Source: DATJLY01 sp963773665
GTDB lineage: Bacteria; Pseudomonadota; Alphaproteobacteria; ATCC43930; CGMCC-115725
DNA length: 64,000 nt
NCBI GenBank assembly: GCA_963773665.1
Contig: CAVZBZ010000001.1
Coordinates: 806,001-870,000, forward strand
Direction of reading: 5' to 3'
The translations under genes and the position numbers were made by a program. Of this stretch, positions 9,066 to 17,505 are shown piece by piece. Under the pieces are notes generated by a model that worked only from the letters and a program-made list of their open reading frames with translations, was not told where the DNA came from and ran no database searches. The stretch's first letter is position 1; each line of letters begins with the position of its first letter.

Positions 9066-9300
9066 GTGCATAGCCCAAGCCCTTGCATTGACTGCAAAAT
9101 ACGTTCATCTCGCCCCTTCCGTTACCCATCCCGGAGATGCCTTTCCGGCTCTCCCGATTACTTTTGGCGCCCCGGAAGTGCTGAAATATTGGCGTTTTTA
9201 TCGAACCTTCCAGCCTTCCACCCTATCGCGGAACGCCTGCCTCTGGCGCACGTATTAGTATTATATATGCGTACAAATGTCAAACGCGCCGGAAACGGAA

Positions 9301-10572
9301 CTAATCCGCGCCGACGGCGGCGAGTTGGCGCGGGGCGATGCGCAGAACCAGCAGCGCCACCACGACGCAGAGCGTGCCCGAGAGCATGAACGGCACGACA
9401 TAGCTGCCGAGATCGGCGCGGAGCGCGCCGGCCAGCGACGCGATCGTCCCGGCGCCGACCTGGTGCGCGACGAAGATCCAGCCGAACACCACGGGCGCGT
9501 CGGTCTTGCCGAAGCCGTTGGTGATGAGCCGCAGGATCGGCGGCACGGTCGCGATCCAGTCGAGCCCGTAGAACAGTGCGAACACCGACAAGGTCGAGAA
9601 ATCGAAATGCGAATAGGGCAGGTAAAGGAGCGACAGGCCCCTGAGGCCGAAGAAGCCCATCAGCAGCACGCGCGGATCGTAGCGGTCCGAGAGCCAGCCC
9701 GAGAGCGTCGTGCCGACGATGTTGAAGGCACCCATGGCGGCCAAAAGCCAGGCGGCCTGCACCTGGGGAATGCCGTTGTCGAAGCAGAACGCGACGAGGT
9801 GGGTGCCCACGAGCCCGTTGGCCGAGGCGCCGCAGGTGAAGAAGGCGCCGAACAGGATCCAGAAATCGACGGACTTGACGCAGCGGGCGAGCACGTTGAT
9901 CGCGGCGGCGAGCGGGTTGACGAGCGGGCGGGCCGGTTCGGGCAGGCCCTTTTCGCCGAACGGCCTGATCCCCAGCGATTCGGGCCGCTCCGGCAGGAAA
10001 AGCGCCGTGACCGCGATGACGACGACCAGCACCCCGGCCACGACGTAGACCGCGGTGCGCCAGCCGTCCCTTTGCGCGGCGCCGGCGAGGATCGGCAGGA
10101 AAATGAGCTGCCCCGCCGCGCTTGCTGCCGTGACGATGCCGATGGCAAGGCCGCGGCGCGCGCTGAACCAACGGTTCACGACGGTGGCGCCCAGGACCGG
10201 CGCCACCGAGCCCGCGCCGATGCCGACGAGCAGGCCCCAGAACAGCACCAGGTGCCACGGCCGGGTCATCAGCGTGCTCGCGAGCACGCCGACAAGCACG
10301 ACGCAGAGCCCGCCAATGAGCGTGCGGCGGATACCGATGCGCTGCATCAGCGCCGCCGCGAACGGCCCCATGACGCCGTACAGCACGAGATTGAGCGAGA
10401 TCGCCAGCGAGATCGTCGCCGGGCTCCAGCCAAAATCCTGCTCGAGCGGCACGATCAGCACCGCAGGCGAGGCCCGCACCGCGGCGGCGCACAGCAGCGT
10501 GAGAAAGGTGAGCGCGAGCGCCACCCAGGCGTAATGCACGCGCGCGCCGATCGAACGGGCGACAAGGTTCAT
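9301..10572 (-). CDS. MFS transporter of the monocarboxylate/organic-acid type
   Basis: 423 residues, 12 predicted helices. The first loop (PLEQDFGWSPATISLAISL) and the GPFAAALMQRIGIRRT cytoplasmic motif after helix 2 match MFS carriers related to the monocarboxylate porter and OFA groups. The substrate is not deducible. ATG at 10572 (MNLVARSIGARVHYAW) is chosen because the hydrophobic core begins right after it; the open frame further upstream overlaps the exporter gene. There is a 50-base gap to the FtsX-type permease gene on the same strand, so co-transcription is possible. Confidence 0.85.
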   Translation of the reverse strand: MNLVARSIGARVHYAWVALALTFLTLLCAAAVRASPAVLIVPLEQDFGWSPATISLAISLNLVLYGVMGPFAAALMQRIGIRRTLIGGLCVVLVGVLASTLMTRPWHLVLFWGLLVGIGAGSVAPVLGATVVNRWFSARRGLAIGIVTAASAAGQLIFLPILAGAAQRDGWRTAVYVVAGVLVVVIAVTALFLPERPESLGIRPFGEKGLPEPARPLVNPLAAAINVLARCVKSVDFWILFGAFFTCGASANGLVGTHLVAFCFDNGIPQVQAAWLLAAMGAFNIVGTTLSGWLSDRYDPRVLLMGFFGLRGLSLLYLPYSHFDFSTLSVFALFYGLDWIATVPPILRLITNGFGKTDAPVVFGWIFVAHQVGAGTIASLAGALRADLGSYVVPFMLSGTLCVVVALLVLRIAPRQLAAVGAD

Positions 10573-10622
10573 GCCGCCCTTCCTACAATGAAGGCGGCGC
10601 CACGGCAATTGGCGCGGGCCCG

Positions 10623-13142
10623 CTATTCGTTCCGAAGATAAGGCGCGGCCTTGGCGCCCAAGGCGCGCCACGTGCCGGCATAGCCCGCGGCGATGGTGAA
10701 GAGCGTCGCGGCGGCAAGGGTCGCCAGAACCGCGCCCCACAAAAAGCTCCACGGCGCATGCATCACGCGGGTCATGAGGAGCCATGCCGCAAGCGTGCCG
10801 ATCGCCGCCGCGAGCAGCGAAGCGGCAAGGCCCAAAAGCCCGTATTCGATGACGAAGGCGCGCGTCACGTCGGCGCGCGTGGCGCCCAGAACCTTGAGCA
10901 CGACGGCGTCGTAAACGCGGCGGCGCTGGCTCGCGGCAATGGCGCCCGCGAGCACGAGCCCCCCCGCGGCAAGCGCCACCACCGCCACCGCAGAAATCGC
11001 CGCGCCGATCGCCGAGACGATGCGCGCGAGACTTTGCAGCGCATCTTTCACGGCGATCGCCGAGACGTTGGGAAAACGGTCGGTGACGGCGCGCTCGAGC
11101 GCTGCCTCGTTCTCGGGCGCGGTCCGCGCCGTGGCGATGTCCGTCTGCGGCGCGCCATCGAGCGCACCCGACGACAGCACGATCGCGAAATTGATGCCGA
11201 GCGAAGTCCAGTCGATCTCGCGCAGATTAGCGATGGTGGCGGTGAGTTCGCGCCCGAGCACGTTGACGGTGAGCGTGTCGCCGAGCCTCAACCCCATGCC
11301 GCGCGCGAGATCGGCGTCGAACGAGAGGAGCGGCGCGCCATGGTAATTCGCGGGCCACCATTCGCCCTCGACCACGCGCGAGCCTTTTGGCGGCAAGTCC
11401 GAATAGGTCAGGCCGCGCTCGCCCTGGAGCGCCCAGCGCGCCTCGGGCGCGACGTGCGCCTGTTCGACCGGCACGCCGTTGATGCGCTCGATGCGACCGC
11501 GCAGCACTGGCACGCGCCCCTCCTCGGTGACGCCCGGCATGGAATGCAGCAGCGCGTCGAAGGGCGCTGCCTGATCCGGCTGAATGTCGATGAAGAAGAA
11601 CGAGGGCGCGCGCTGCGGCAGGCGCAGGTCGATCTCTTCGGCGACGTTGCCCTCGACAAGCGCGATCGCGACCAGCACGGCGAGCCCGAGGCCGAGCGAG
11701 GCGACCACCCCCGCCGTCGGCGCGCCCGGCCGGTAGAGGTTCGCAAGCGCAAGCCTCAAGGCCGCATGGCGCGGCCGCCCGGCGCGGCGCGCGGCATAAA
11801 CCAGCGCGGCGGCGGCGAGGCGAAATACTCCGAGCGACGCGGCGGCGCCAAAGACCGCCCAGGCGGCGGTCCGACGGTCGGACGCGGTCGCGACCGCGAG
11901 CGCGGCCAAGGCCAATCCCGATGCCGCCACCGCGGCGATGCACCAGACGGGCGGGCGGCCAAGCATCGGCTCGACGCGGGCGCGGAACAGGCTCGCCGGC
12001 GATACGTTGGCGGCGGCACCCAAGGGCCAGAGCGAAAAAGCGAGCGTCGCAAGGAGGCCGAAGGAAGCCGCCTCGGCCAGCGGCGCCGGATAGAGTGCCA
12101 CCCGCGCCGTCACCGGCAGGCTCGAAGGCAGCAGCGGCGCGGCGAGATAGGGCGCGGCCGCGCCGACGACGAGGCCCAGCGCGATGCCGGCAAGCGCAAG
12201 TGCAAGTATCTCCGCGAGATATGTCGCGAACACGACGCGAAGCGGCGCGCCGAGGCATTTGAGGGTGGCGACGATTTCGGTCTTGCCGGCAAGATAGCTC
12301 GATACGGCGTTGCCGACGCCGACCCCGCCGACGACGAGCGCGGTCAATCCCACGAGCGTCATGAATACGGTCAGCCGGTCCAACAGCGTGGTGAGGTTCG
12401 GCGCCGCGTTGCGGAAATCGCGAATGCGCCAGCCGGCATCGGGAAAGCGCGTCTTCGCGCCGTCAACCACCGAAGCCACATCGGCGCCGGGGCGGAGCTT
12501 CACGCGGTAGCTGTGATTGATCAGCACGCCCGGCGCCAAAAGCCCGGTCGCTCCGAGTGCCTCTTCGGACATGACCACGCGGGGCCCGATCTCGATGAGG
12601 CCGCTGATGCCGTCCGGCTCGTGTGCGAGGACGGCGCGCACCTGGAGCACCGCGTCGCCGACGCGGATCCCGTCGCCGATCTTGATGCCGAGCCGGTCCA
12701 TGAGCCCGGGCGCGACCACGGCGCCATACTCGCCCGCGCGGCGTGCGAGTGCGTCGGCGAAGCTTCCCTCGGGCGAAAGCCCGACCGCGCCGTACAGCGG
12801 ATATGCCTCATCGACCGCCTTGATCTCGACGAGGCTGCGGCTCTTGCCGTCGGTCGTGCGCGCCATGCCGCGAAGCTGCGCCACATGCGAGACCTCGCCG
12901 GAAGCTGCGAGATAGGACAATTCGCCGGCGCTCGCGGTGCGGTGGACGAGCGAGAATTCGACGTCGCCGCCCAGGAGCGCGCGCGCGTCCGCCGTGAGCC
13001 CGGCCTCGATCGCGGCGCCAAGCGAGCCGACGCCGGCGATCACGGCTACGCCCAGTGCAAGGCACAGGATGAAGATGCGGAATCCCCTGACGCCGCCGCG
13101 CAGTTCGCGCCGGGCCAGGCGCAGCGCAAGCGGCGCCGCCAT
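10623..13142 (-). CDS. FtsX-like ABC transporter permease (YbbP-like)
   Basis: 839 residues. N-terminal helix (FRIFILCLALGVAVIAGV), large periplasmic domain, then several blocks of helices with FtsX motifs (LTALVVGGVGVGNAVSSYLAGKTEIVATLKCLGA, and a second copy near the C terminus: QRRRVYDAVVLKVLGATRADV). This ten-helix duplicated layout matches the YbbP/LolE-related MacB-superfamily exporter subunit. Its start overlaps the stop of the ATPase gene (TGATG), so the pair forms one transporter. The tesA-like gene beside it mirrors the tesA-ybbA-ybbP layout of E. coli. Confidence 0.9.
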   Translation of the reverse strand: MAAPLALRLARRELRGGVRGFRIFILCLALGVAVIAGVGSLGAAIEAGLTADARALLGGDVEFSLVHRTASAGELSYLAASGEVSHVAQLRGMARTTDGKSRSLVEIKAVDEAYPLYGAVGLSPEGSFADALARRAGEYGAVVAPGLMDRLGIKIGDGIRVGDAVLQVRAVLAHEPDGISGLIEIGPRVVMSEEALGATGLLAPGVLINHSYRVKLRPGADVASVVDGAKTRFPDAGWRIRDFRNAAPNLTTLLDRLTVFMTLVGLTALVVGGVGVGNAVSSYLAGKTEIVATLKCLGAPLRVVFATYLAEILALALAGIALGLVVGAAAPYLAAPLLPSSLPVTARVALYPAPLAEAASFGLLATLAFSLWPLGAAANVSPASLFRARVEPMLGRPPVWCIAAVAASGLALAALAVATASDRRTAAWAVFGAAASLGVFRLAAAALVYAARRAGRPRHAALRLALANLYRPGAPTAGVVASLGLGLAVLVAIALVEGNVAEEIDLRLPQRAPSFFFIDIQPDQAAPFDALLHSMPGVTEEGRVPVLRGRIERINGVPVEQAHVAPEARWALQGERGLTYSDLPPKGSRVVEGEWWPANYHGAPLLSFDADLARGMGLRLGDTLTVNVLGRELTATIANLREIDWTSLGINFAIVLSSGALDGAPQTDIATARTAPENEAALERAVTDRFPNVSAIAVKDALQSLARIVSAIGAAISAVAVVALAAGGLVLAGAIAASQRRRVYDAVVLKVLGATRADVTRAFVIEYGLLGLAASLLAAAIGTLAAWLLMTRVMHAPWSFLWGAVLATLAAATLFTIAAGYAGTWRALGAKAAPYLRNE

Positions 13143-13855
13143 CAGCCGCGCCCGAGCTGCGCGAGCGCGGCCGTGATGGTTTCCTCGCCGGCGACGCGGC
13201 CGTCGGCCAACCCGACGACGCGGTCGCAGCGGCGCGCAAGCTCGCCGTCATGCGTGATGAGGAGGAGCGCGGTGCCATGGTCGGCGCGAAGCCGGAAGAG
13301 AAGATCCATCACCCTGCGGCCGGTGGCGCCGTCGAGATTGCCGGTCGGCTCGTCGGCGAGGAGCAGCTTGGGGCCGGCGACAAAGGCGCGGGCGATCGCG
13401 ACGCGCTGCTGCTCGCCGCCCGAGAGCTGCGAGGGATAATGCAGCACGCGCGCCTCGAGCCCGACGCGGGCAAGGCCTTCGTGCGCCGCCTCGAACGCGT
13501 CGCGCCGTCCCGCCAGCTCCAGCGGAATCGCGACATTCTCGAGCGCGGTCATGGTCGGTATGAGGTGAAACGACTGAAACACGATGCCGATACTTTCGCG
13601 GCGGAAGCGGGCAAGCCCGTCCTCGTCGAGCGCCGCGAAATCGATGCCGGCCACGACGACGCGCCCGCGGCTCGGCCGCTCGAGTCCGGCGAGCAGCATC
13701 ATCAAGGTCGTCTTGCCCGAGCCCGAGGGGCCGACCAAACCCACCGATTCGCCCGCCTCTATCGCAAGCGAGACGCCGCGCAGCACGTTGACGGGGCCCG
13801 CCGCGCTGCCCAGTGTAAGATGCAGGTCATCGGCGCGGACGATCGGATCGGACAT
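13142..13855 (-). CDS. ABC transporter ATP-binding protein (YbbA/LolD-like)
   Basis: 237 residues. Walker A GPSGSGKTT near residue 42, Q-loop VFQSFHLIP, signature LSGGEQQRVAIARA, Walker B LLLADEPTGNLD, H-loop LITHD. The FQSFHLIPTMTALENV block is typical of MacB/LolD/YbbA ATPases, which power lipoprotein or lipid-linked exporters by mechanotransmission. Start MSDPIVRADDL at 13855. Its start codon shares the CATG at 13853-13856 with the likely start of the divergent esterase gene. The partner permease follows with a one-base overlap. Confidence 0.93.
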   Translation of the reverse strand: MSDPIVRADDLHLTLGSAAGPVNVLRGVSLAIEAGESVGLVGPSGSGKTTLMMLLAGLERPSRGRVVVAGIDFAALDEDGLARFRRESIGIVFQSFHLIPTMTALENVAIPLELAGRRDAFEAAHEGLARVGLEARVLHYPSQLSGGEQQRVAIARAFVAGPKLLLADEPTGNLDGATGRRVMDLLFRLRADHGTALLLITHDGELARRCDRVVGLADGRVAGEETITAALAQLGRG

Positions 13856-14531
13856 GTTTTCTTTGCGGAAATGCGGCCGGAGCGGATATGGCGGCCAGCG
13901 CCTCATTGTCAACTGCATCCTTGCGGCATTTCTCGCCGCGGCGCCGGTTGCGGCGGCCTCGGCGGGCGCGCTCCGCATCCTCGCGCTCGGCGACAGCATC
14001 ACGGCAGGCTATGGCCTCCCGCCCGGCGACGCGCTGCCGGTGCGGCTCGAGGCGCGGCTCAAGGCGGACGGGTTCGACGCCAAGGTGATCAATGCCGGCG
14101 TATCGGGCGACACGACGGCGGGGGGCGCCGCGCGGCTCGACTGGGTGCTGGCCGATCATCCGCAATTCGCGCTCGTCGAATTGGGCGCCAACGACGCGCT
14201 GCGCGGCCTCGACCCGGGCGAGGCGTACCAGAATCTCGACCGCATCCTGGCGCGGCTTGAAGCGGCCAAGGTCAAGACGCTGCTCATCGGCATGCGCGCG
14301 CCGGGCAACTGGGGGCGCGACTACCAGCAATCGTTCGACGCGATCTTCGAGCGCCTCGCCGAGAAATATCGCGTGCCGCTCTATCCCTTCGTGCTCGACG
14401 GCGTGGCGCTCGATCCCGCGCTCAATCAGGCGGACGGGCTCCATCCCAACGAGAAGGGCGTCGCGATCATCGTCGCGCACCTGGCGCCGGCGGTCGAAAG
14501 CCTGTTGAAGGGCGCGCACAAGGAAAGCTAG
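13854..14531 (+). CDS. tesA: SGNH/GDSL esterase, TesA-like (arylesterase/lysophospholipase)
   Basis: 225 residues from the ATG at 13854. Residues 1-36 look like a signal peptide (basic start, then VNCILAAFLAAAPVAA, then ASA). Catalytic blocks: block I GDSITAGYG (Ser), block II VINAGVSGDTT, block III ELGANDALRG, block V DGLHPNEKG with the Asp-His pair. This is the periplasmic multifunctional thioesterase/lysophospholipase family. The start is not certain: the ATG overlaps the divergent ATPase start codon, and a TTG two codons downstream is the only other nearby start that leaves a usable signal peptide. A three-codon-scale gap separates it from thpR. Confidence 0.9.
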   Translation: MFSLRKCGRSGYGGQRLIVNCILAAFLAAAPVAAASAGALRILALGDSITAGYGLPPGDALPVRLEARLKADGFDAKVINAGVSGDTTAGGAARLDWVLADHPQFALVELGANDALRGLDPGEAYQNLDRILARLEAAKVKTLLIGMRAPGNWGRDYQQSFDAIFERLAEKYRVPLYPFVLDGVALDPALNQADGLHPNEKGVAIIVAHLAPAVESLLKGAHKES

Positions 14532-14533
14532 CG

Positions 14534-15058
14534 ATGCTGCGCCTCTTCGTCGGCATCGATCTTCCGCCGGAGCTGAAGCTCAGGGTCTCGACCCTGTGCA
14601 CGGGGGTGCCGGGCGCACGCTGGGTCGATGCCGGCAATTATCACGTCACGCTGCGCTTCATCGGCGAGGTGGACGAGGGCGCGGCAAGCGACATCGACGC
14701 GGCGCTTTTGCAGATCCGCGCGCCGCGCTTTGCGCTGGCGCTTGCCGGCGTCGGCCATTTCGGCACGCGCATGCTGTGGGTCGGCGTCGAGCGCAACCAT
14801 GCCCTCGCGCAGCTGCGCGACAAGATCGAAAGCGCGATCGTGCGCGCGGGCTTCGAGCCCGAGGGAAGGCGCTATGCGCCGCACGTGACCTTGGCACGGC
14901 TCAAGTACCCGCCGGAGGAGCGTATCCAGGCCTTTCTGGCGCAGCACGCGCTCTTTCGCGCCGAGCCCTTCGCCGTCGACCGCTTCAGCCTGATCGCGAG
15001 CTACCTGACCAAGAGCGGCGCCATCTACGAGGACCAGGCCGATTACGCGCTGTGCTAG
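14534..15058 (+). CDS. thpR: RNA 2',3'-cyclic phosphodiesterase (2H family)
   Basis: 174 residues. Two H-x-T-x catalytic motifs, HVTLRF at about residues 36-41 and HVTLARL at about 117-123, define the 2H phosphoesterase fold; FVGIDLPPELK at the start is typical of LigT/ThpR. It opens 2',3'-cyclic phosphates on RNA and can act as a 2'-5' RNA ligase in vitro. Follows the esterase gene after two bases, so translation is probably coupled. Length is normal. Confidence 0.93.
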   Translation: MLRLFVGIDLPPELKLRVSTLCTGVPGARWVDAGNYHVTLRFIGEVDEGAASDIDAALLQIRAPRFALALAGVGHFGTRMLWVGVERNHALAQLRDKIESAIVRAGFEPEGRRYAPHVTLARLKYPPEERIQAFLAQHALFRAEPFAVDRFSLIASYLTKSGAIYEDQADYALC

Positions 15059-15120
15059 GCGCGGATCAGCGCACGCCGCCCATGCTCTTCACCGATCCGG
15101 GCGCATGCTCGCGCCGCCGG

Positions 15121-15729
15121 TCAACCCGCGAGCCAGGCCTCGGTGTCGGCGCGCGTGCGGCGCTCGTTCTCGCTGCCGCCGATGACGAGTTCGGGCGGCA
15201 TCTTCCGGCCCACTTTCTCGGTGCGGAAGCGCATGAAGGCGATGCCGGACTCGGGTCCCGAAACCTTGATGCCGTCGAAAAAACCCGGCGGCAGCGCGCC
15301 GGGAATGACGGGCTCCATCCGGTCCTTGTCGTAGATCACGGTCATGCGCGAGATGCGCCACGTTCCGTCACGGCGTTCGACACGGTCGTACATGCGGACA
15401 TAGGCGGTGAGATCGAACAGGTGCCCGTCGAACCAGTCGCGCACCTGGACCTGCGCATCGGTCTCGAGGATGGCGCGGTCGCCTTTCACCGCAACGCGGG
15501 AACTGCCGAACCAGTGCTTGCTGCGCTCCTCGGGCCGGCGTTCGGCCGCCATGGCGATGGTGCGCTCGAAAAATGTGGCGGCCGGCCCCGAAAACCACGA
15601 GACGCACACGGTCGCGTCGGGATGGAAGCAGGCGCGCATCGTTTCCCAGTCGCCATAGTCGCGCGCGAAGGCCCAGCGCCGGCGCACGCGGCGCACCATC
15701 TCCTCGTCAACGAACCGCTCGATTTCCAT
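15121..15729 (-). CDS. NTF2-like (SnoaL-type) protein
   Basis: 202 residues. The pattern VRRRWAFARDYGDWETMRACFHPDA, AYVRMYDRVERRDGTWRISRMTVIYDKD matches SnoaL_4-type alpha+beta barrels, which in aromatic and steroid catabolism serve as small-substrate isomerases, dehydratases or the small subunit of ring dioxygenases. The actual reaction is not known. It is transcribed divergently from the luciferase-like monooxygenase, 72 bases apart; a shared control region and linked pathway are plausible but inferred. The ATG at 15729 begins the conserved first helix. Confidence 0.75.
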   Translation of the reverse strand: MEIERFVDEEMVRRVRRRWAFARDYGDWETMRACFHPDATVCVSWFSGPAATFFERTIAMAAERRPEERSKHWFGSSRVAVKGDRAILETDAQVQVRDWFDGHLFDLTAYVRMYDRVERRDGTWRISRMTVIYDKDRMEPVIPGALPPGFFDGIKVSGPESGIAFMRFRTEKVGRKMPPELVIGGSENERRTRADTEAWLAG

Positions 15730-15801
15730 CGCTTCCTCCGTCTCTTCGAACGATGCTATAGAGGTGCGGCAGCCGCGACAATCGCGCGAGGGAGGGATGC
15801 T

Positions 15802-16851
15802 ATGAAGTTCGGCATCTTCGACTATATCGACCAGCGCGGCGAGGCCCCTGCCCGCACCTTGGACGAGCGCATGGTGCTTTTGCGCGCGGCCGAGGATTCG
15901 GGCTTTTACGGCTATCACCTGACCGAGCATCACGCGACGCCCTTGTCGCTCGCGCCCTCGCCCAACGTCTTTCTCGCCGCGGCGGCGCGCGAGACGAAAC
16001 GCTTGCGGCTCGGCACGCTCGTCCATCTCCTGCCGCTCTACAATCCGGTGCGGCTCATCGAGGAGCTGTGCATGCTCGATCATTTGAGCCACGGCCGGCT
16101 CGATATCGGCTGCGGCACCGGCGCCTCGCCATTCGAGTTCGCGGCCTTCGGCGAGGATTACGAAACGGCGCGCGACGGCTTCGAGGAGATGTTCGAGATT
16201 CTCTACAAGGGCCTGACGCAGGACCGGCTCGAGCATCACGGGAAGCGCTGGCGCCATGACGGGCTAAGGATGGTGATGCGGCCCTTGCAGAAGCCGCTGC
16301 CGCCGCTCTGGTACGGGCTCCGGAGCGATTACGGCCACGCGATGGCCGCGCGCTATGGCATGAACGTGGTGACGCTCGGGCCCGACGACCGCATCGCGCG
16401 CTCGATCGCGCGTTTTCGGGCGGCGTGGCGCGAGCATGAAGACGAGCGCCGCCGCATCGGCACCGGGACGGAAGAGCCGCTCATCGGCGCGATGCGCGCC
16501 GTCGTCGTCGCCGACAGCGATGCGGAGGCGGCGCGGATCGCGGGCCCGGCGCACGAGCAATGGTTCGAGAGCCTGTGCTGGCTGTGGAAGGAGAACGGCT
16601 CCTTCCCGCCGATCGCGCTATCGCCAAATTTCGACGAGGCGACGCGGTCGGGCGCGCTCGTCGCCGGGTCGCCCTCAACCGTGCGCACCGCGCTCCTCGA
16701 TCAGGCGCGGCGCATCGGGTTCAACTATCTCGTGCTGCACCTGGCGTTCGGCTCGCTCGGCCATGCGCAGGAGATGCGCTCGCTGGCGCTCTTCCGCGAC
16801 GAGGTGATGCCGGCGCTCGGCTTGATCGACGCGCCGGTCGCGGCAAAGTGA
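15802..16851 (+). CDS. LLM-class flavin-dependent oxidoreductase
   Basis: 349 residues forming a luciferase-like TIM barrel. FGIFDYIDQ at the start, the GYHLTEHHATPLSLAPSPNVFLAA segment and RLRLGTLVHLLPLYNPVRLIEELCMLDHLS are hallmarks of the bacterial luciferase/alkanal monooxygenase superfamily using reduced FMN. The substrate is unknown. A GAGGGAGGG purine-rich stretch ends six bases before the ATG. The stop codon overlaps the stem of a strong terminator, so this is a single-gene or last-in-operon transcript. Confidence 0.9.
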   Translation: MKFGIFDYIDQRGEAPARTLDERMVLLRAAEDSGFYGYHLTEHHATPLSLAPSPNVFLAAAARETKRLRLGTLVHLLPLYNPVRLIEELCMLDHLSHGRLDIGCGTGASPFEFAAFGEDYETARDGFEEMFEILYKGLTQDRLEHHGKRWRHDGLRMVMRPLQKPLPPLWYGLRSDYGHAMAARYGMNVVTLGPDDRIARSIARFRAAWREHEDERRRIGTGTEEPLIGAMRAVVVADSDAEAARIAGPAHEQWFESLCWLWKENGSFPPIALSPNFDEATRSGALVAGSPSTVRTALLDQARRIGFNYLVLHLAFGSLGHAQEMRSLALFRDEVMPALGLIDAPVAAK

Positions 16852-16899
16852 TCGCGGCCGGGGCGGTTGAGGGGGGAGCCGCCGCCGGCCGCGATCTTT
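16850..16899 (+). terminator. Strong terminator after the luciferase-like gene
   Basis: Perfect 12-bp stem gatcgcggccgg/ccggccgcgatc (16850-16861 with 16885-16896), extended inward by ggcgg/ccgcc, followed by TTT. The stem begins inside the TGA stop codon. It also separates this gene from the convergent sulfite-reduction operon and may work in both directions. Confidence 0.75.
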
Positions 16900-16989
16900 C
16901 GCGCGCGAGAACTATGGATAAAGATACGTGAAGATCCGGGCGATCGATCGCCCAGCATCGAACCACGCGAAGACCCTAGCAGCGCCGGT

Positions 16990-17505
16990 TTAAGCAACCG
17001 TAAAGTGGCGCCGCGCCGCGGCAAGGCGGCGGCGGAGGACCGGCATCTCGCGGTCCTCGGCCGGCTGATAGAACACGTCGAACTCGCGGAATGCGGCAAG
17101 CCAGTCCTCGGATTGGGCGCGCTCGCCCACGACGAAGGCATCGAAGCCGCAGCGCCGCATGAAGAGCAGCTGATCGCGCAGCACATTGCAATCGGCGCGC
17201 AGCTCGCCGGTGAAGCCGAGCCTGCCGCGCAGGAGGCGCGCCTGCGAATAGGCGCGGCCGTCGGTGAAGCGCGGAAAGGACAGCACGATGAGCGACAGCC
17301 GGCCGAGATCGGATGCGAGCTTCGCCGGCGAGACATCGTTCGGAAGGCGCACGCCCAGCCCCGCCGGGAGCGAGGCGAGCGCATCCCGCCGCTCGATCCA
17401 GCGCACATAGGAGACAGTGAGGCGCGGCGCATCGGGCACGCCCTCGTCGTCGGCGAGATGACGCCACGAATCCGCGACGAAGCGCTCGTTCTTAATGAGC
17501 GGCAT
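16990..17505 (-). CDS. DUF934 protein linked to sulfite reductase
   Basis: 171 residues, matching the DUF934 family that regularly follows cysI in alpha- and betaproteobacteria and is assumed to take part in assimilatory sulfite or sulfate reduction. Visible family segments are NDVSPAKLASDLGRLSLIVLSFPRFTDGRAYSQARLLR and FDAFVVGERAQSEDWLAA. No catalytic residues are established. It overlaps the end of the sulfite reductase gene by 14 bases and is last in the operon. Confidence 0.85.
   Translation of the reverse strand: MPLIKNERFVADSWRHLADDEGVPDAPRLTVSYVRWIERRDALASLPAGLGVRLPNDVSPAKLASDLGRLSLIVLSFPRFTDGRAYSQARLLRGRLGFTGELRADCNVLRDQLLFMRRCGFDAFVVGERAQSEDWLAAFREFDVFYQPAEDREMPVLRRRLAAARRHFTVA

Noticed and set aside
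8044..9300. Terminal inverted repeats of the IS1595 element
   Set aside because: Candidate segments on either side of the transposase do not match each other well enough to claim ends or a target duplication.
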